Assembly: GCA_026985075.1 (NCBI GenBank)
Contig: JALSQX010000067.1
Span: 248,001-312,000 of the forward strand
DNA length: 64,000 bases
Reading direction: 5' to 3'
Source: Blastocatellia bacterium
GTDB lineage: Bacteria; Acidobacteriota; Blastocatellia; HR10; J050
The position numbers and the translations under genes are program-made. This document shows positions 1 to 8,743 of the stretch, piece after piece (within the stretch, counting starts at the first letter, position 1; each line of letters starts with the position of its first letter). The notes below the pieces were generated by a model that searched no databases, was not told the DNA's origin, and worked only from the letters and a program-made list of their open reading frames with translations.

Positions 1-157
1 CAACGTTCAGGGCCAGCTCGGCCGTCGAACTCCGGACGTAGACGGTTTCCCGTCCAATGATCCCGTCATCGATTTTGGTGCGCCGGGTGAGGCCCGAACA
101 TCCTGACGGGAGGATGAGCGAGAGGATGAGCAAAGCGCTTCGTATTCGTCTACCCAT
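1..157 (-). CDS. Lipoprotein, N-terminal part (gene runs off the window start)
   Basis: Only the first 52 codons lie in the window. The protein begins MGRRIRSALLILSLILPSGC, a short basic stretch, a hydrophobic core and a lipobox-like LPSGC, so it should be a lipidated exported protein. A purine-rich GAAGAGGG lies about ten bases before the ATG at 157 and supports this start. The visible mature part (SGLTRRTKIDDGIIGRETVYVRSS) is too short to assign a family. It is divergent from the hydantoinase gene, so the roughly 120 bases between them hold the promoters for both. Confidence 0.7.
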   Translation of the reverse strand, partial: MGRRIRSALLILSLILPSGCSGLTRRTKIDDGIIGRETVYVRSSTAELALNV

Positions 158-240
158 GCGTTCGATGCCCTCTTCACTTGAGAGTCTAGCCTCGCCATTC
201 CAGCAGCGTCAACCAGACCGCGCCTCTCCCTATCGGTCGC

Positions 241-270
241 TTGACACGCCGCGCATCCATCGAATAAGCT
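241..270 (+). promoter_or_regulatory. Promoter of the hydantoinase B gene
   Basis: TTGACA at 241-246 is followed after 18 bases by the weak -10 TAAGCT at 265-270. The GTG/ATG start pair at 278/281 lies 7-10 bases after the -10, so transcription would begin at or next to the start codon. No Shine-Dalgarno sequence is seen. Confidence 0.45.
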
Positions 271-277
271 CCTGCCC

Positions 278-1909
278 GTGATGAAGCAGCGGTCAGCTGT
301 CGACCCCGTAGAGTTGGAGATTTTCAAATCGTTATATGCTTCAGTGGCCGAAGAGATGGGCGCTGTCCTCCGGCGCACGGCTTTTTCGGCCAACATCAAG
401 GAGCGGCGCGATTACTCCTGCGCCGTCTTCGACCGTCGTGGCCGGCTCATCGCCCAAGGCGATCACATGCCTGTTCATCTGGGATCAATGCCTCTGTCGG
501 TCCAGGCGGCCCTCGCCGCCGTCGATCTCGGCCCGGGCGACGTCGTGATCCTCAACGACCCTTACGCCGGAGGGACGCATCTCCCCGATGTGACCATGGT
601 GAGTGCTGTCTTCGCTCACTCCGCGGAAGGAGAGCGGACGAAAGCGACCTCACCGACATCCCGACGTCCCGGCGCTCTTCGACCTCTCTTCTACGTGGCC
701 AATCGCGCCCATCACAGCGATATTGGCGGTGCGACGCCGGGATCCATGGGCACGGCCACCGAAGTGTTTCAAGAGGGGTTGCGCATTCCGCCGGTGCGAC
801 TCACCGCCAACGGTCAGCTTCAACATGATGTACTCCATCTCATTCTGCAAAACGTTCGCCTGCCCGAGGAGCGGGAAGGCGACCTCACCGCCCAACTCGG
901 GGCCCTCCGGATCGGACGAGCGCGGTTACTGGAGATCGTGGATCGGTACGGCTACGAGAAAGCCGACGCCTACGCCCGGGAGCTGATCGCCTATACGGCC
1001 CGGCTCATGCGACAAGTGATCGCTCGGATCCCCGACGGGGAGTACACCGCCGAGGATTTTCTCGACGACGATGGGTTGAGCGATGAGCCCATCCGCATCG
1101 CGGTCACCATTTCCATCAGCGGGCATCGCGCCGGCGTTGATTTCACCGGGAGCGCGCCCGAGGCGCGCGGTCCCATCAATGCTGTGAAGGCGATCACCGT
1201 GTCGGCGGTGTACTATGTTTTCCGTTGCCTCATCGAGACGGATGTGCCCGCGAGCGCGGGCATTCTCGAGCCTATTGAGATCATCGCCCCACCGGGCACG
1301 GTGGTCAATGCGCGCCCGCCAGCACCCGTGGCCGGTGGCAATGTCGAAACCTCGCAGCGCATCGTCGATGTCCTGTTCAAGGCCCTGGCGCAAGCGATCC
1401 CGATGAAGATTCCCGCCGCCAGCCAGGGAACGATGAACAACCTCTCGCTGGGCGGTCGCGATCCGCGCACCGGCGAGCTGTTCGCTTATTATGAGACGAT
1501 CGCCGGCGGGATGGGAGCCCGGCCCGGGCGCGACGGCCTTCACGCCATTCACACTCACATGACCAACTCGCTGAACACGCCCATCGAAGCGCTGGAGTAT
1601 GCCTTTCCTCTTCGCATTCACCGATATGCCATTCGGCGCGGCTCGGGGGGCCGGGGTCGATTCCGGGGCGGCGACGGCGTCATTCGGGAGATCGAGCTGC
1701 TCGCCGATGCTCGCCTCTCACTCCTTTCAGATCGTCGAAAGTTCCCACCCTATGGTCTCCAGGGAGGCGAAGCGGGTAAGCCGGGACGAGCCTATTTGAT
1801 CAGGGATCACCGTCGACGCCGATTGCCGGGCAAGTTCACCATCGACGCCCGCGCCGGAGATCGCATCCGTATCGAAACACCAGGAGGTGGCGGGTATGGT
1901 TCCCCATAA
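278..1909 (+). CDS. hyuB: Hydantoinase B / oxoprolinase-type subunit
   Basis: A 543-residue protein of the HyuB family (N-methylhydantoinase B / 5-oxoprolinase C-terminal type), which works with a HyuA subunit in ATP-dependent opening of hydantoin or oxoproline rings. Family features visible are the N-terminal VDPVELEIFKSLYASVAEEMG block, NDPYAGGTHLPDVT near residue 93, ANRAHHSDIGG followed by PGSMG, and a glycine-rich C-terminus (GRFRGGDG, ETPGGGGYG). Length is normal. Start is GTG 278 or ATG 281. No hyuA is adjacent: upstream is a divergent lipoprotein gene and downstream an unrelated exported protein. A stretch near residues 110-135 (SAEGERTKATSPTSRRPG) looks like a lineage insert. The substrate cannot be inferred. 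Confidence 0.9.
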   Translation: MMKQRSAVDPVELEIFKSLYASVAEEMGAVLRRTAFSANIKERRDYSCAVFDRRGRLIAQGDHMPVHLGSMPLSVQAALAAVDLGPGDVVILNDPYAGGTHLPDVTMVSAVFAHSAEGERTKATSPTSRRPGALRPLFYVANRAHHSDIGGATPGSMGTATEVFQEGLRIPPVRLTANGQLQHDVLHLILQNVRLPEEREGDLTAQLGALRIGRARLLEIVDRYGYEKADAYARELIAYTARLMRQVIARIPDGEYTAEDFLDDDGLSDEPIRIAVTISISGHRAGVDFTGSAPEARGPINAVKAITVSAVYYVFRCLIETDVPASAGILEPIEIIAPPGTVVNARPPAPVAGGNVETSQRIVDVLFKALAQAIPMKIPAASQGTMNNLSLGGRDPRTGELFAYYETIAGGMGARPGRDGLHAIHTHMTNSLNTPIEALEYAFPLRIHRYAIRRGSGGRGRFRGGDGVIREIELLADARLSLLSDRRKFPPYGLQGGEAGKPGRAYLIRDHRRRRLPGKFTIDARAGDRIRIETPGGGGYGSP

Positions 1910-2031
1910 TTCCTGGCGAGACGGATTCCGATATGGGAGCACTCATCCGGCAACATGACAATGGGCGTGGAAGGACGGACGATCACGATACTTGCCGTGC
2001 AGGACATACCTCGGCTATGATAAAGGAGTCC

Positions 2032-2823
2032 ATGGCGCGAAAAGGGATCATCATCCTGCTGTGCTTGATCTGCATGTCCGGTTTTTCGCACCCCGCCGTC
2101 TCCAAGGACAAAAACAAGAAGAAGCTCATCACCGTGTTCAAGAATACGGTGGCCGCCTATGGTGGCTTAGCCGTTCTCCTCAGACAGACGGGGAAGCTCC
2201 GCGGGTTGATCAAACTCTACACGGGAACAGACAACCCGCGCGAGGGAGACATCACCATTCGATTCATCCGGCGATTGAAAGTGCCCGAGGATCTGACGCG
2301 GCTGGACCTGAAACTGCCCACGGCGCCAACCCTCACCATCGCCTATGACGGCAAGCGTATTTGGGGCGCCGAGAATGGCAATCCGATTGTGCTCTATCTC
2401 CGCAGCGAAGCCGCCTTCAAAGCCGACCTCATCCACAACTACGAGGCTTTTCTACGATCCCAAGAATTCGGAGCCAAACTCCAGTACATTGGCGAAGAGA
2501 AAAGAAGCGGCATTCGTCTTCACGTCGTCGACATGACGCACGCTGATGGATCCCAAACGCGCTTCTACATCAGCGCCAAGACCTGGCGCATTCTCCATCT
2601 GGAGTTTGATTTCACCGATCCGGCTCAGCAGGAGACGGTCCACGTCTGGGAATCCTTTTATGATTTTCGCGTCGTGCAACAAACGCTGGTCCCCTTCCGC
2701 GTCGTGCGGTATGAGAACGATCAACGCGTCCAGGAGATTCGCTTCACCGATGTCGCCTTCAACGTTCAGATTGACAAAGCCATCTTCGAACCGGGCGGCG
2801 GGACATCGGCGGCATCCCGGTGA
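2032..2823 (+). CDS. Exported protein, possibly with a LolA/LolB-like fold
   Basis: A 263-residue protein. The start is set at ATG 2032 because AAAGGAG lies 2023-2029 just upstream and a clean signal peptide follows (MARKGIIILLCLICMSGF, cleavage probably after AVS). The mature part is a run of short beta strands with a repeated polar/hydrophobic pattern, including RFYISAKTWRILHLEFDF and a final VAFNVQIDKAIFEPG. That is reminiscent of outer-membrane lipoprotein-sorting proteins (LolA-like curved sheet), where a DP or G near the end of a strand precedes a short tail. This fold assignment is by pattern only. It stands alone between hyuB and the convergent chorismate mutase gene. Confidence 0.6.
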   Translation: MARKGIIILLCLICMSGFSHPAVSKDKNKKKLITVFKNTVAAYGGLAVLLRQTGKLRGLIKLYTGTDNPREGDITIRFIRRLKVPEDLTRLDLKLPTAPTLTIAYDGKRIWGAENGNPIVLYLRSEAAFKADLIHNYEAFLRSQEFGAKLQYIGEEKRSGIRLHVVDMTHADGSQTRFYISAKTWRILHLEFDFTDPAQQETVHVWESFYDFRVVQQTLVPFRVVRYENDQRVQEIRFTDVAFNVQIDKAIFEPGGGTSAASR

Positions 2824-3037
2824 ACGCTCTGCTCATCGCCGCTCCTCGCGGGGTCCCGACCAGGAGCCCGAACCTCAGACGGGGCGGAATTGATCGGGCA
2901 CGGGGATGGCGATGAACAGCCCTCCGACGAACCCCTCTCTCAGCGGAATCGCTCACCAGCCATGAGACGAGCACGAACAGGACGAGGCGCGCCGACGGTC
3001 GACTCGCGCCATACGCTCTGGCTACCGGGGCGCCTCA

Positions 3038-3379
3038 TCATGAATCGACACGGTCGTCCTCGGTCTCCAGGTGTTGTGCGGCCTGCGCTTCCAGTCGCCG
3101 TGATTCTTCGATGATGATGGTGAACAGTCGCCGGATAGCCCGTTCATCCAGCGGACCTCGATTATGTTGGAGCGCCCGGGCGATCACCTCTTCCTCCCGC
3201 TCGGGCGAGTAGATGGCACGTCGTTGCTGTTGCTTGAGCCGACCAATCTCGATGGCACAAGCTGCGCGATGGTTGAGCAGTTCCAGGATTTGCCGGTCAA
3301 TCTCGTCGATGCGATGGCGCCAATCCTCAATCGTCACGTCTCTCATGCTCCTCGGAGATGTTCTGTGCGCTGAGCGCAT
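3038..3379 (-). CDS. aroQ: Chorismate mutase, AroQ class
   Basis: A small all-helical chorismate mutase converting chorismate to prephenate for phenylalanine and tyrosine synthesis. The AroQ signature is clear: WRHRIDEIDRQILELLNHRAACAIEIGRLK, then IYSPEREEEVIARAL and a last helix with IIEESRRLE. The Arg, Lys, Glu and Gln ligands of the family fall in these segments. ATG 3379 directly follows the stop of the upstream gene; a second possible start, MRDVTIEDW at 3346, has GAGGAG only one base before it. It is the last gene of a leftward coaX / unknown / aroQ operon. No prephenate dehydratase or dehydrogenase domain is fused. Confidence 0.9.
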   Translation of the reverse strand: MRSAHRTSPRSMRDVTIEDWRHRIDEIDRQILELLNHRAACAIEIGRLKQQQRRAIYSPEREEEVIARALQHNRGPLDERAIRRLFTIIIEESRRLEAQAAQHLETEDDRVDS

Positions 3380-4216
3380 TCACATGTAGAAGAGACTCAA
3401 GCGCGGAATACGATACTGCTCGCGGAGTCGCTTAGCAATGTAGTGATCGAGGGTCTGCTGATAGAGTTCCTTACTCATTCGCTTCTTGAACTCGCGAAGC
3501 TGCCGCTTGCCCTCCCGGCGCACCGCCTCTAATTCCTCGGTTGCGACGCACTGGAGGAGTCTCTCATAGATCATCTCTTCCAATCGACTCAACTCCTGCT
3601 CCATCCCTTCTACATCGAGCGCCTCGGCCGACTGCACGTCTCGGATGATCTCGTCGAGACGGGCGACGGATCGGGCTAAGGCCTCGCCGAGCGCGGCCAT
3701 CGATGCATCTCCGTGCAGTGCCGCAACGTATTGGTTTAATGCCTCTCGTCGTCCGTTCAGGAATCCCAGGAGACGCTCGCGCGAGAAGGGCGAGGCGGCC
3801 TCGGCTCGTTGTGAACGATCCGCCCCATCGGCTCCGGCCCCGACGCGGGCTTGTTTGTATTCCTGGAAGCAATTGAGGACCTCTTGCTGGCAATAGAGGA
3901 TAGAATTAATCAACTTCCCCTCCGCCGCCCGGCCACTGGCTTCATAAGCATCGAAGACGCGATCAATGCCTCGAAGGACGATGTGAAGCGGAATCCCCAT
4001 GTCCTTCCAGCTCTCAATGAGGGCCCAATCCAATGACGAGATGTACAAGTGCTTGCCTCGTCGACGGACGAAATGTTCCTCGACTTCCGTGAAGTAGTTG
4101 AAGTAATTGACGACAAAGTCATCTTGGGGCAGAGACGTTTCGCCCACCGCATCGAAGGGAGCATCGTCTATTCCCGCTTCACGACGCGCCGTCTCTCTCG
4201 TTCCTCGTTCGCTCAT
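3380..4216 (-). CDS. Conserved-looking protein of unknown function between coaX and aroQ
   Basis: A 278-residue soluble, charged, mostly helical protein that I do not recognise. An aromatic N-terminal core (DDFVVNYFNYFTEVEEHF, then RRGKHLYISSLDWALIESWKDMGIP) is followed by LHIVLRGIDRVFDAYEA, a Cys-containing NSILYCQQEVLNCFQEY helix, a low-complexity linker near residues 125-145, and a C-terminal helical region ending in QQTLDHYIAKRLREQYRIPRLSLFYM. The N-terminal block resembles a DNA-binding or replication-primosome type helical domain only in a general way, and no motif is decisive. The ATG at 4216 overlaps the 3' end of coaX by 38 bases and its stop abuts the aroQ start, so the three are translated from one message. 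Confidence 0.8.
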   Translation of the reverse strand: MSERGTRETARREAGIDDAPFDAVGETSLPQDDFVVNYFNYFTEVEEHFVRRRGKHLYISSLDWALIESWKDMGIPLHIVLRGIDRVFDAYEASGRAAEGKLINSILYCQQEVLNCFQEYKQARVGAGADGADRSQRAEAASPFSRERLLGFLNGRREALNQYVAALHGDASMAALGEALARSVARLDEIIRDVQSAEALDVEGMEQELSRLEEMIYERLLQCVATEELEAVRREGKRQLREFKKRMSKELYQQTLDHYIAKRLREQYRIPRLSLFYM

Positions 4217-4964
4217 AGATGATCCGCAATCCTTCCAGTGTCAGATTATCATCGATGGCTTGAATATACCGGGAAGCCCGACCGATGAGATGGGCCAATC
4301 CACCGGTCGCCACCACATGGGTGTCTGCTCCCAGCTCACCGACCAGATGCTGAAGAATACCATCGACCAATCCAATGTATCCGTAATAGAGCCCCGATTG
4401 GATACTGCTCACCGTCGAGGTCCCGATGACCGAGCGCGGTCGGCGAATATCCACGCGGGGCAGCTTGGCCGCTTGTTTGAACAGAGCTTCGGCCGAGATG
4501 GTGATGCCGGGACAGATGACGCCGCCCAGGTATTCGCCTTGACGGGAGATGACGTCGAAGGTCGTCGCCGTCCCAAAATCGACGACCACGCAGGGCGTCC
4601 CATACTTGGCCATGGCCGCGACGCCATCGGCAATACGATCAGCGCCCACCTCCATGGGGTTCTCATAGCGAATGGGCATCCCCGTGGGCGTCATCGCGTC
4701 CACGAAAAGGGGATCGATGTGAAAGTAGGTGATGGCCATCTTTCGCAGCGGAAAGTCCAGGGGGGGAACCACCGAGCTGATGATAATGGCTTTGATATTC
4801 TGAAACTCCAGGCCGGCCAGATGAAAGAGATTCCGACAGAGAATGCCCAACTCGTCTACCGTGCGCTGCCGATCAGTGGTCAGCCGCCAACTGGCCACCA
4901 GCTCGGGACCATCGTAGACGCCTAAGGCCATATTCGTGTTCCCCACATCGATGACCAATAGCAT
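4179..4964 (-). CDS. coaX: Type III pantothenate kinase
   Basis: A 261-residue type III pantothenate kinase, the first step of coenzyme A synthesis (pantothenate to 4'-phosphopantothenate). It has the ASKHA-fold signatures: MLLVIDVGNTNMALGVYDG at the N-terminus (phosphate-1 loop), a central PYENPMEVGADRIAD-like segment (here RYENPMEVGADRIADG), VVDFGTATTFDVI (phosphate-2) and VVATGGLAHLI near the C-terminus. Start ATG 4964 has a strong GGGAGG about seven bases upstream. It is the first gene of the leftward operon with the 278-residue unknown protein and aroQ. Confidence 0.95.
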   Translation of the reverse strand: MLLVIDVGNTNMALGVYDGPELVASWRLTTDRQRTVDELGILCRNLFHLAGLEFQNIKAIIISSVVPPLDFPLRKMAITYFHIDPLFVDAMTPTGMPIRYENPMEVGADRIADGVAAMAKYGTPCVVVDFGTATTFDVISRQGEYLGGVICPGITISAEALFKQAAKLPRVDIRRPRSVIGTSTVSSIQSGLYYGYIGLVDGILQHLVGELGADTHVVATGGLAHLIGRASRYIQAIDDNLTLEGLRIIYERTRNERDGAS

Positions 4965-4990
4965 GATCGTCCTCCCTTCGGAGAGGCTTT

Positions 4991-5019
4991 ATTGTATCCG
5001 AATGTGTGAACGGAGACAA
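4991..5019 (-). promoter_or_regulatory. Promoter of the coaX operon
   Basis: On the minus strand TTGTCT (5019-5014) is followed after 17 bases by TACAAT (4996-4991). The predicted leader is about 20-25 bases and carries GGGAGG before coaX, unlike the leaderless-type starts elsewhere in the window. Confidence 0.6.
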
Positions 5020-5058
5020 ACTTGAGCCGAGAGCATCGGGATGCCACCGGGATGACGG

Positions 5059-5088
5059 TTGCTCCTCAGCGGGCCTTTCTGAGATAAT
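5059..5088 (+). promoter_or_regulatory. Promoter of the ArsA-like gene, leaderless geometry
   Basis: TTGCTC (5059-5064), 18 bases, GATAAT (5083-5088), then 8 bases to ATG 5097. A start at ATG 5091 would lie too close to the -10 to be transcribed, so the promoter argues for 5097. Confidence 0.45.
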
Positions 5089-5096
5089 TGATGGTG

Positions 5097-6347
5097 ATGA
5101 AACGGCGCATCATTCTCTTCTCGGGCAAAGGTGGCGTAGGGAAAACGTCGGTCGCCGCAGCCACTGGCTTGAAGGCGGCCGAGCGGGGATACCGGACATT
5201 GGTCATGTCATTGGATATCGCCCATAGTCTCTCGGACGCTTTCGACCTCCCGGTGAGCCTGCACGAGAAAAATCGGGGTCAACCCATCCCGGTGGGCAAC
5301 AACCTGTGGGTCCAAGAAATCGATGTGCAGGAGGAGATGGAGCGCTATTGGGGAGAGATCTACAAATACTTCGCCGCTGTCTTTCGGTCGGCCGGCCTGC
5401 AGGATATCATGGCCGAAGAAATGGCCATCCTGCCGGGAATGGAAGAAGTCGTCGGCCTGCTCTACCTCAATCAATACATCGAAGAGAACACCTATGATCT
5501 CATCATCCTGGATTGTGCGCCCACCGGAGAAGCGCTGCGATTCATCAGCTTGCCCTCGGCGTTGGATTGGTTCATGGACAAACTGTTCAATTTCGAACGC
5601 ACCGTCATGAAGATGGTCCGACCGGTAGCCAAATCGATCTCTCCCATCCCCTTGCCAGAGGATAGTTACTATGCGGCCATCGAGCGGCTGTATGAGCGGC
5701 TCAAAGGCATCGACCGGGTGTTGCTCGACCATCGAGTGACCACGGCGCGACTGGTCACCAATGCCGAGAAAGTCGTGCTCAAAGAAACGCAGCGCGCCTT
5801 CATGTATCTCTGCCTCTATGAGATCGCCGTCGACGCCATCATCGTCAATAAGCTCTTCCCCACCGAAGTGGCCGATGACTATTTCAAGAAATGGGTGACC
5901 ACGCAGGCCGGATATATCGCGCAGATCGAAGAATATTTTGCCCCCCTGCCGATCATGAAGATTGAATTGTTCGATGATCAGATTGTTGGTCTGGAGGGCC
6001 TGACGCGAATGGCGACGGCCTTGTATGGTGAGTCGGATCCCACGGATATTCTCTATACCCGGAAGCCCTATGAGTTCATCAGCGTCGACGGCGGTTACAT
6101 CCTGAAAATTCACCTCCCGTTCGCCGATAAAGAGCATATCGATCTTTACCGTGACGCCAATGAGTTGATCATCCGCATCGGGAGCTTCAAGCGGCACATC
6201 CTCCTTCCTCATAAGCTCCTGAAAGCGCGCGTGGCCGGGGCCGAGTATCAAGGAAATGATCTGCTCATCCGTCTGACACATCCCGGTAACGGGTCGTCGA
6301 CGACCGACTCATCACCGCCCCCTGGAGCGACGACGACATCAGGGTGA
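5097..6347 (+). CDS. ArsA/GET3-family ATPase with C-terminal HSP20-like domain
   Basis: A 416-residue single-copy ArsA-type ATPase (anion-transporting ATPase family, related to GET3/TRC40). The deviant Walker A SGKGGVGKTS is at residues 9-18, switch I follows at LVMSLDIAHSLSDAFD, and switch II at ILDCAPTGEALRFI. The last ~75 residues (PYEFISVDGGYILKIHLPF to NDLLIRL) form the small beta domain often attached to bacterial ArsA-like proteins. The CxC-type arsenite ligands of true pumps are not evident and no arsB is nearby, so a role in arsenite export is unlikely; membrane-protein targeting or an unknown function is more probable. The start at 5097 is chosen from promoter position; 5091 is an alternative. 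Its stop overlaps the next start (GTGA). Confidence 0.85.
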   Translation: MKRRIILFSGKGGVGKTSVAAATGLKAAERGYRTLVMSLDIAHSLSDAFDLPVSLHEKNRGQPIPVGNNLWVQEIDVQEEMERYWGEIYKYFAAVFRSAGLQDIMAEEMAILPGMEEVVGLLYLNQYIEENTYDLIILDCAPTGEALRFISLPSALDWFMDKLFNFERTVMKMVRPVAKSISPIPLPEDSYYAAIERLYERLKGIDRVLLDHRVTTARLVTNAEKVVLKETQRAFMYLCLYEIAVDAIIVNKLFPTEVADDYFKKWVTTQAGYIAQIEEYFAPLPIMKIELFDDQIVGLEGLTRMATALYGESDPTDILYTRKPYEFISVDGGYILKIHLPFADKEHIDLYRDANELIIRIGSFKRHILLPHKLLKARVAGAEYQGNDLLIRLTHPGNGSSTTDSSPPPGATTTSG

Positions 6348-7276
6348 ATCCATCGAAGATTCTCATCATTCATACTGGCGCCATTGGCGATTTCATCCTG
6401 GCCTTGCCAGCCATGGGAGCTGTGCGGCGGCGTTTTCCTCGGGCCAGCATAGAGCTGCTGGGAATCCCCCATATTGGCATTCTGGCAGAAAACCGCTTCT
6501 ATGTAGATCGCGTCGAATCGATTGACGCTCGCCCCCTCCATCGGCTATTTGTCGGAGAGTGTCCCGTGGAACTGGCGCGTTATCTCGCCGACGTCGATCT
6601 CATCATCTCCTGGTTCGGCGCTGCCGATGAGACTTACCGGCGCGTGCTGGAACGAATGCCCGCCCGGACGATCATCGCGCGCTCGCGGCCGCCGGATGGG
6701 TATCCCATTCACGCTGTCGATTACCTCCTGTCTACGCTCGCCCCCCTGGGAATCGACGACGAGGATCGCGTCCCGCGCCTCTTCCTCACCGATCAGGACC
6801 GCCAACGGGCGAAGCGTCTGTGGAGCCAACTGGGCGTCGATGGCGAGCGTCCGGTCGCTCTGCATCCGGGAAGCGGTGGCTCCGAGAAGTGCTGGCCGAC
6901 ATCGCAGTTCGCCGAACTGGCCTGGAAACTCATCGAAAGCGGACGCTCGGTAGTGGTCGTCGAGGGGCCGGCCGATCATCAGATCGTGGAGAAGCTCGTC
7001 TCCTCGATCTCATCGCGAGTCGCCGCCGGTTCACTCCATCGGCTCATTCGACTCCCCCTCCTCTCTCTCGTCGACCTAGCGGCCATACTGGAGGGATGCT
7101 CGGCGTACGTGGGGAACGATTCGGGCATTACGCATCTGGCCGCAGCAACGGGCATTCCAACAGTGGCACTCTTCACCGTGACTGATCCGGCGGTCTGGGG
7201 ACCACGAGGGCGCGTCGTCATTTTACGAAATCCGCCGGACACCCGATCCGTGATGGCTGCTCTGGGCACATTGTGA
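6344..7276 (+). CDS. Glycosyltransferase family 9 (heptosyltransferase-like)
   Basis: A 310-residue GT-B glycosyltransferase of the lipopolysaccharide heptosyltransferase family. The N-terminal domain starts KILIIHTGAIGDFILALPAMGAVR, the usual GDxxxALP motif; the C-terminal nucleotide-sugar domain has ALHPGSGGSEKCWP and YVGNDSGITHLAAATGIPTVALF. It presumably transfers a sugar to lipid A core or another cell-surface glycan at the inner face of the membrane. The GTG start at 6344 overlaps the ArsA-like stop, so the two are translationally coupled even though no functional link is known. The acceptor cannot be predicted. Confidence 0.9.
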   Translation: MNPSKILIIHTGAIGDFILALPAMGAVRRRFPRASIELLGIPHIGILAENRFYVDRVESIDARPLHRLFVGECPVELARYLADVDLIISWFGAADETYRRVLERMPARTIIARSRPPDGYPIHAVDYLLSTLAPLGIDDEDRVPRLFLTDQDRQRAKRLWSQLGVDGERPVALHPGSGGSEKCWPTSQFAELAWKLIESGRSVVVVEGPADHQIVEKLVSSISSRVAAGSLHRLIRLPLLSLVDLAAILEGCSAYVGNDSGITHLAAATGIPTVALFTVTDPAVWGPRGRVVILRNPPDTRSVMAALGTL

Positions 7277-7301
7277 GCTCCCAAACACGACAGAAGCGCA
7301 G

Positions 7302-8183
7302 TCACATGCTCCTTTGCGGGGATGAGTCATTGCGTGTACATTGAGGCGACCCTCTCTCTTCAATCAACTGATGCTCCCTCCCGCGATGTTTCAATGCCTG
7401 ACGGAGGAAATTCTCGAAGATGATACGCCCATCCCGGCTCTCCACCCGATGAGTCCAAAACCGCGAGTGCCGATGCCAATCCTCGAATGATTTCTCGATG
7501 TGGAATTGAACAGTGTAAATCAGTTGGCCCTCGCTCCGTTTGACCAGCATCTGAACGTCACAGAGATAGCTTCGAGCGAGGTTGACGAATCCATCGGGTA
7601 CGCCATCGAGCTTCAACCCGTGGTTCTGCCATACCTTCAGTACGGCCGGAAGGCATCCGGTGGGATCTTCACCCGTCTGGTTCACGCCGGCGAAGATGGG
7701 ATCTGGCCGGATCACTTTCACAAATCGATATCCATACTCGATGGGACGCTGCTCTCTCTTCTTCCAGGGGGGATCACCATCCAGGGTGACGACGTTCGCG
7801 CCCCAGAACATCCCAATCAACTGATGCCCTCCACATATGCCCAGAATGGGGAGGGAGGTACTTCTCGCAATGGCCTTGAGATTGGCCAGCAGCCTGGGTT
7901 CATAGAGATCGAAGTCGCTCAATGTACCGCTCAACACGATGGCGTCAGGCGCGAAGTCCCGAATGAGCGATGGACTGAGTTCAGAGAGATGCACCACTCG
8001 CGTCACCGGGCGGCGGACCAGACGATGAATGTTCTCAACGATGTTGTTCACCGCCAATGCGGCAATCGCGCGTTCCCGCCTCAGCCATTGACTGGGGCGA
8101 AACCCTGGGAGGCGACGAGCGAGCGCCGAGAGATCGGTCATCTGGCGGTGGAGATTGTCAACGATGAGCACGCGCATGAACAT
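7302..8183 (-). CDS. Class I glutamine amidotransferase, stand-alone
   Basis: A type 1 glutamine amidotransferase: ILGICGGHQLIGMFWG carries the nucleophilic Cys (about residue 117) in a GxCGGHQ elbow, and VQFHIEKSFEDW carries the His-Glu pair. Upstream, IVLSGTLSDFDLYEP takes the place of the family's SGGP loop. No synthetase domain is fused and none is next door, so the ammonia acceptor is unknown; peptidase-like gamma-glutamyl hydrolysis is also possible. The start is uncertain: MFMRVLIVDN at 8183/8177 opens the conserved fold, while an in-frame ATG at 8297 would add 38 unconserved-looking residues and sits about 25 bases after a predicted transcription start. Confidence 0.8.
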   Translation of the reverse strand: MFMRVLIVDNLHRQMTDLSALARRLPGFRPSQWLRRERAIAALAVNNIVENIHRLVRRPVTRVVHLSELSPSLIRDFAPDAIVLSGTLSDFDLYEPRLLANLKAIARSTSLPILGICGGHQLIGMFWGANVVTLDGDPPWKKREQRPIEYGYRFVKVIRPDPIFAGVNQTGEDPTGCLPAVLKVWQNHGLKLDGVPDGFVNLARSYLCDVQMLVKRSEGQLIYTVQFHIEKSFEDWHRHSRFWTHRVESRDGRIIFENFLRQALKHRGREHQLIEERGSPQCTRNDSSPQRSM

Positions 8184-8743
8184 GATGCGCGGCTCAATGA
8201 TGTCACGTCGTCCTTCTCCATCGAACGCGGCTCGTTGGCGGTCGCGCGACGATTGAAGTGGTTGGCGTGATGTGTGTCTGGTCGCGAGATTCATCATTCA
8301 CTTGGCGCCGCCCGAATGCGACAACGCCCCAAGTATACATACTTCGAGAATTGTTTGGAAGCACGAAGGCGCATACCGGTGCATCGAGTGAGCATAAGGG
8401 CGATCCCGGCGTTGCTCTCGCACGATTGTCTGCTCGGAGGTGATGGGGATGGGCACGCGCCGGCAGAACCACACCCGCTCCAGCGCATAAGATCACTCTC
8501 TCACGGCTCGTGATGATACGAGCCTCCCATTCCGGAGCGCGCGTTCCAAGTTCCTTGATGATGCGCCTGGGAACGCTCAGCTTCCGAGTAGTTCATCGAG
8601 GGATGGGCCGACTTCTCGAAGCGTGCCAGGCGCTCTCCCGACGCGCTTTCACGGCACCTCACTCTCTGGCCACGCATTAGCACGAGATGACCTTGGCCGT
8701 TTGCGGCCCTCGAGGCTTTTTGGTATGATTGGCTATTCCACTT
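8184..8743. other. Gene-poor spacer of ~560 bases with divergent promoters
   Basis: No convincing coding frame. On the minus strand TTCCAA, 17 bases, TATACT near 8336 could drive the amidotransferase; its -10 lies in an inverted repeat AAGTAT-AC-ATACTT at 8331-8344. At the other end is the arcC promoter (8701-8729). Nothing recognised in 8345-8700. Confidence 0.4.
8701..8729 (+). promoter_or_regulatory. Promoter of arcC-argF, near-leaderless
   Basis: TTGCGG (8701-8706), 17 bases, TATGAT (8724-8729), then 14 bases to ATG 8744. There is no Shine-Dalgarno sequence in the gap. Confidence 0.5.

Noticed and set aside
5208-6281. 357-codon minus-strand frame
   Set aside because: Lies entirely opposite the ArsA-like ATPase, which has clear motifs; the minus frame has none.
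5097-6347. Arsenite-pump ATPase ArsA
   Set aside because: Single-domain protein without arsenite-binding cysteines or an arsB/arsR context; kept as ArsA/GET3-family only.
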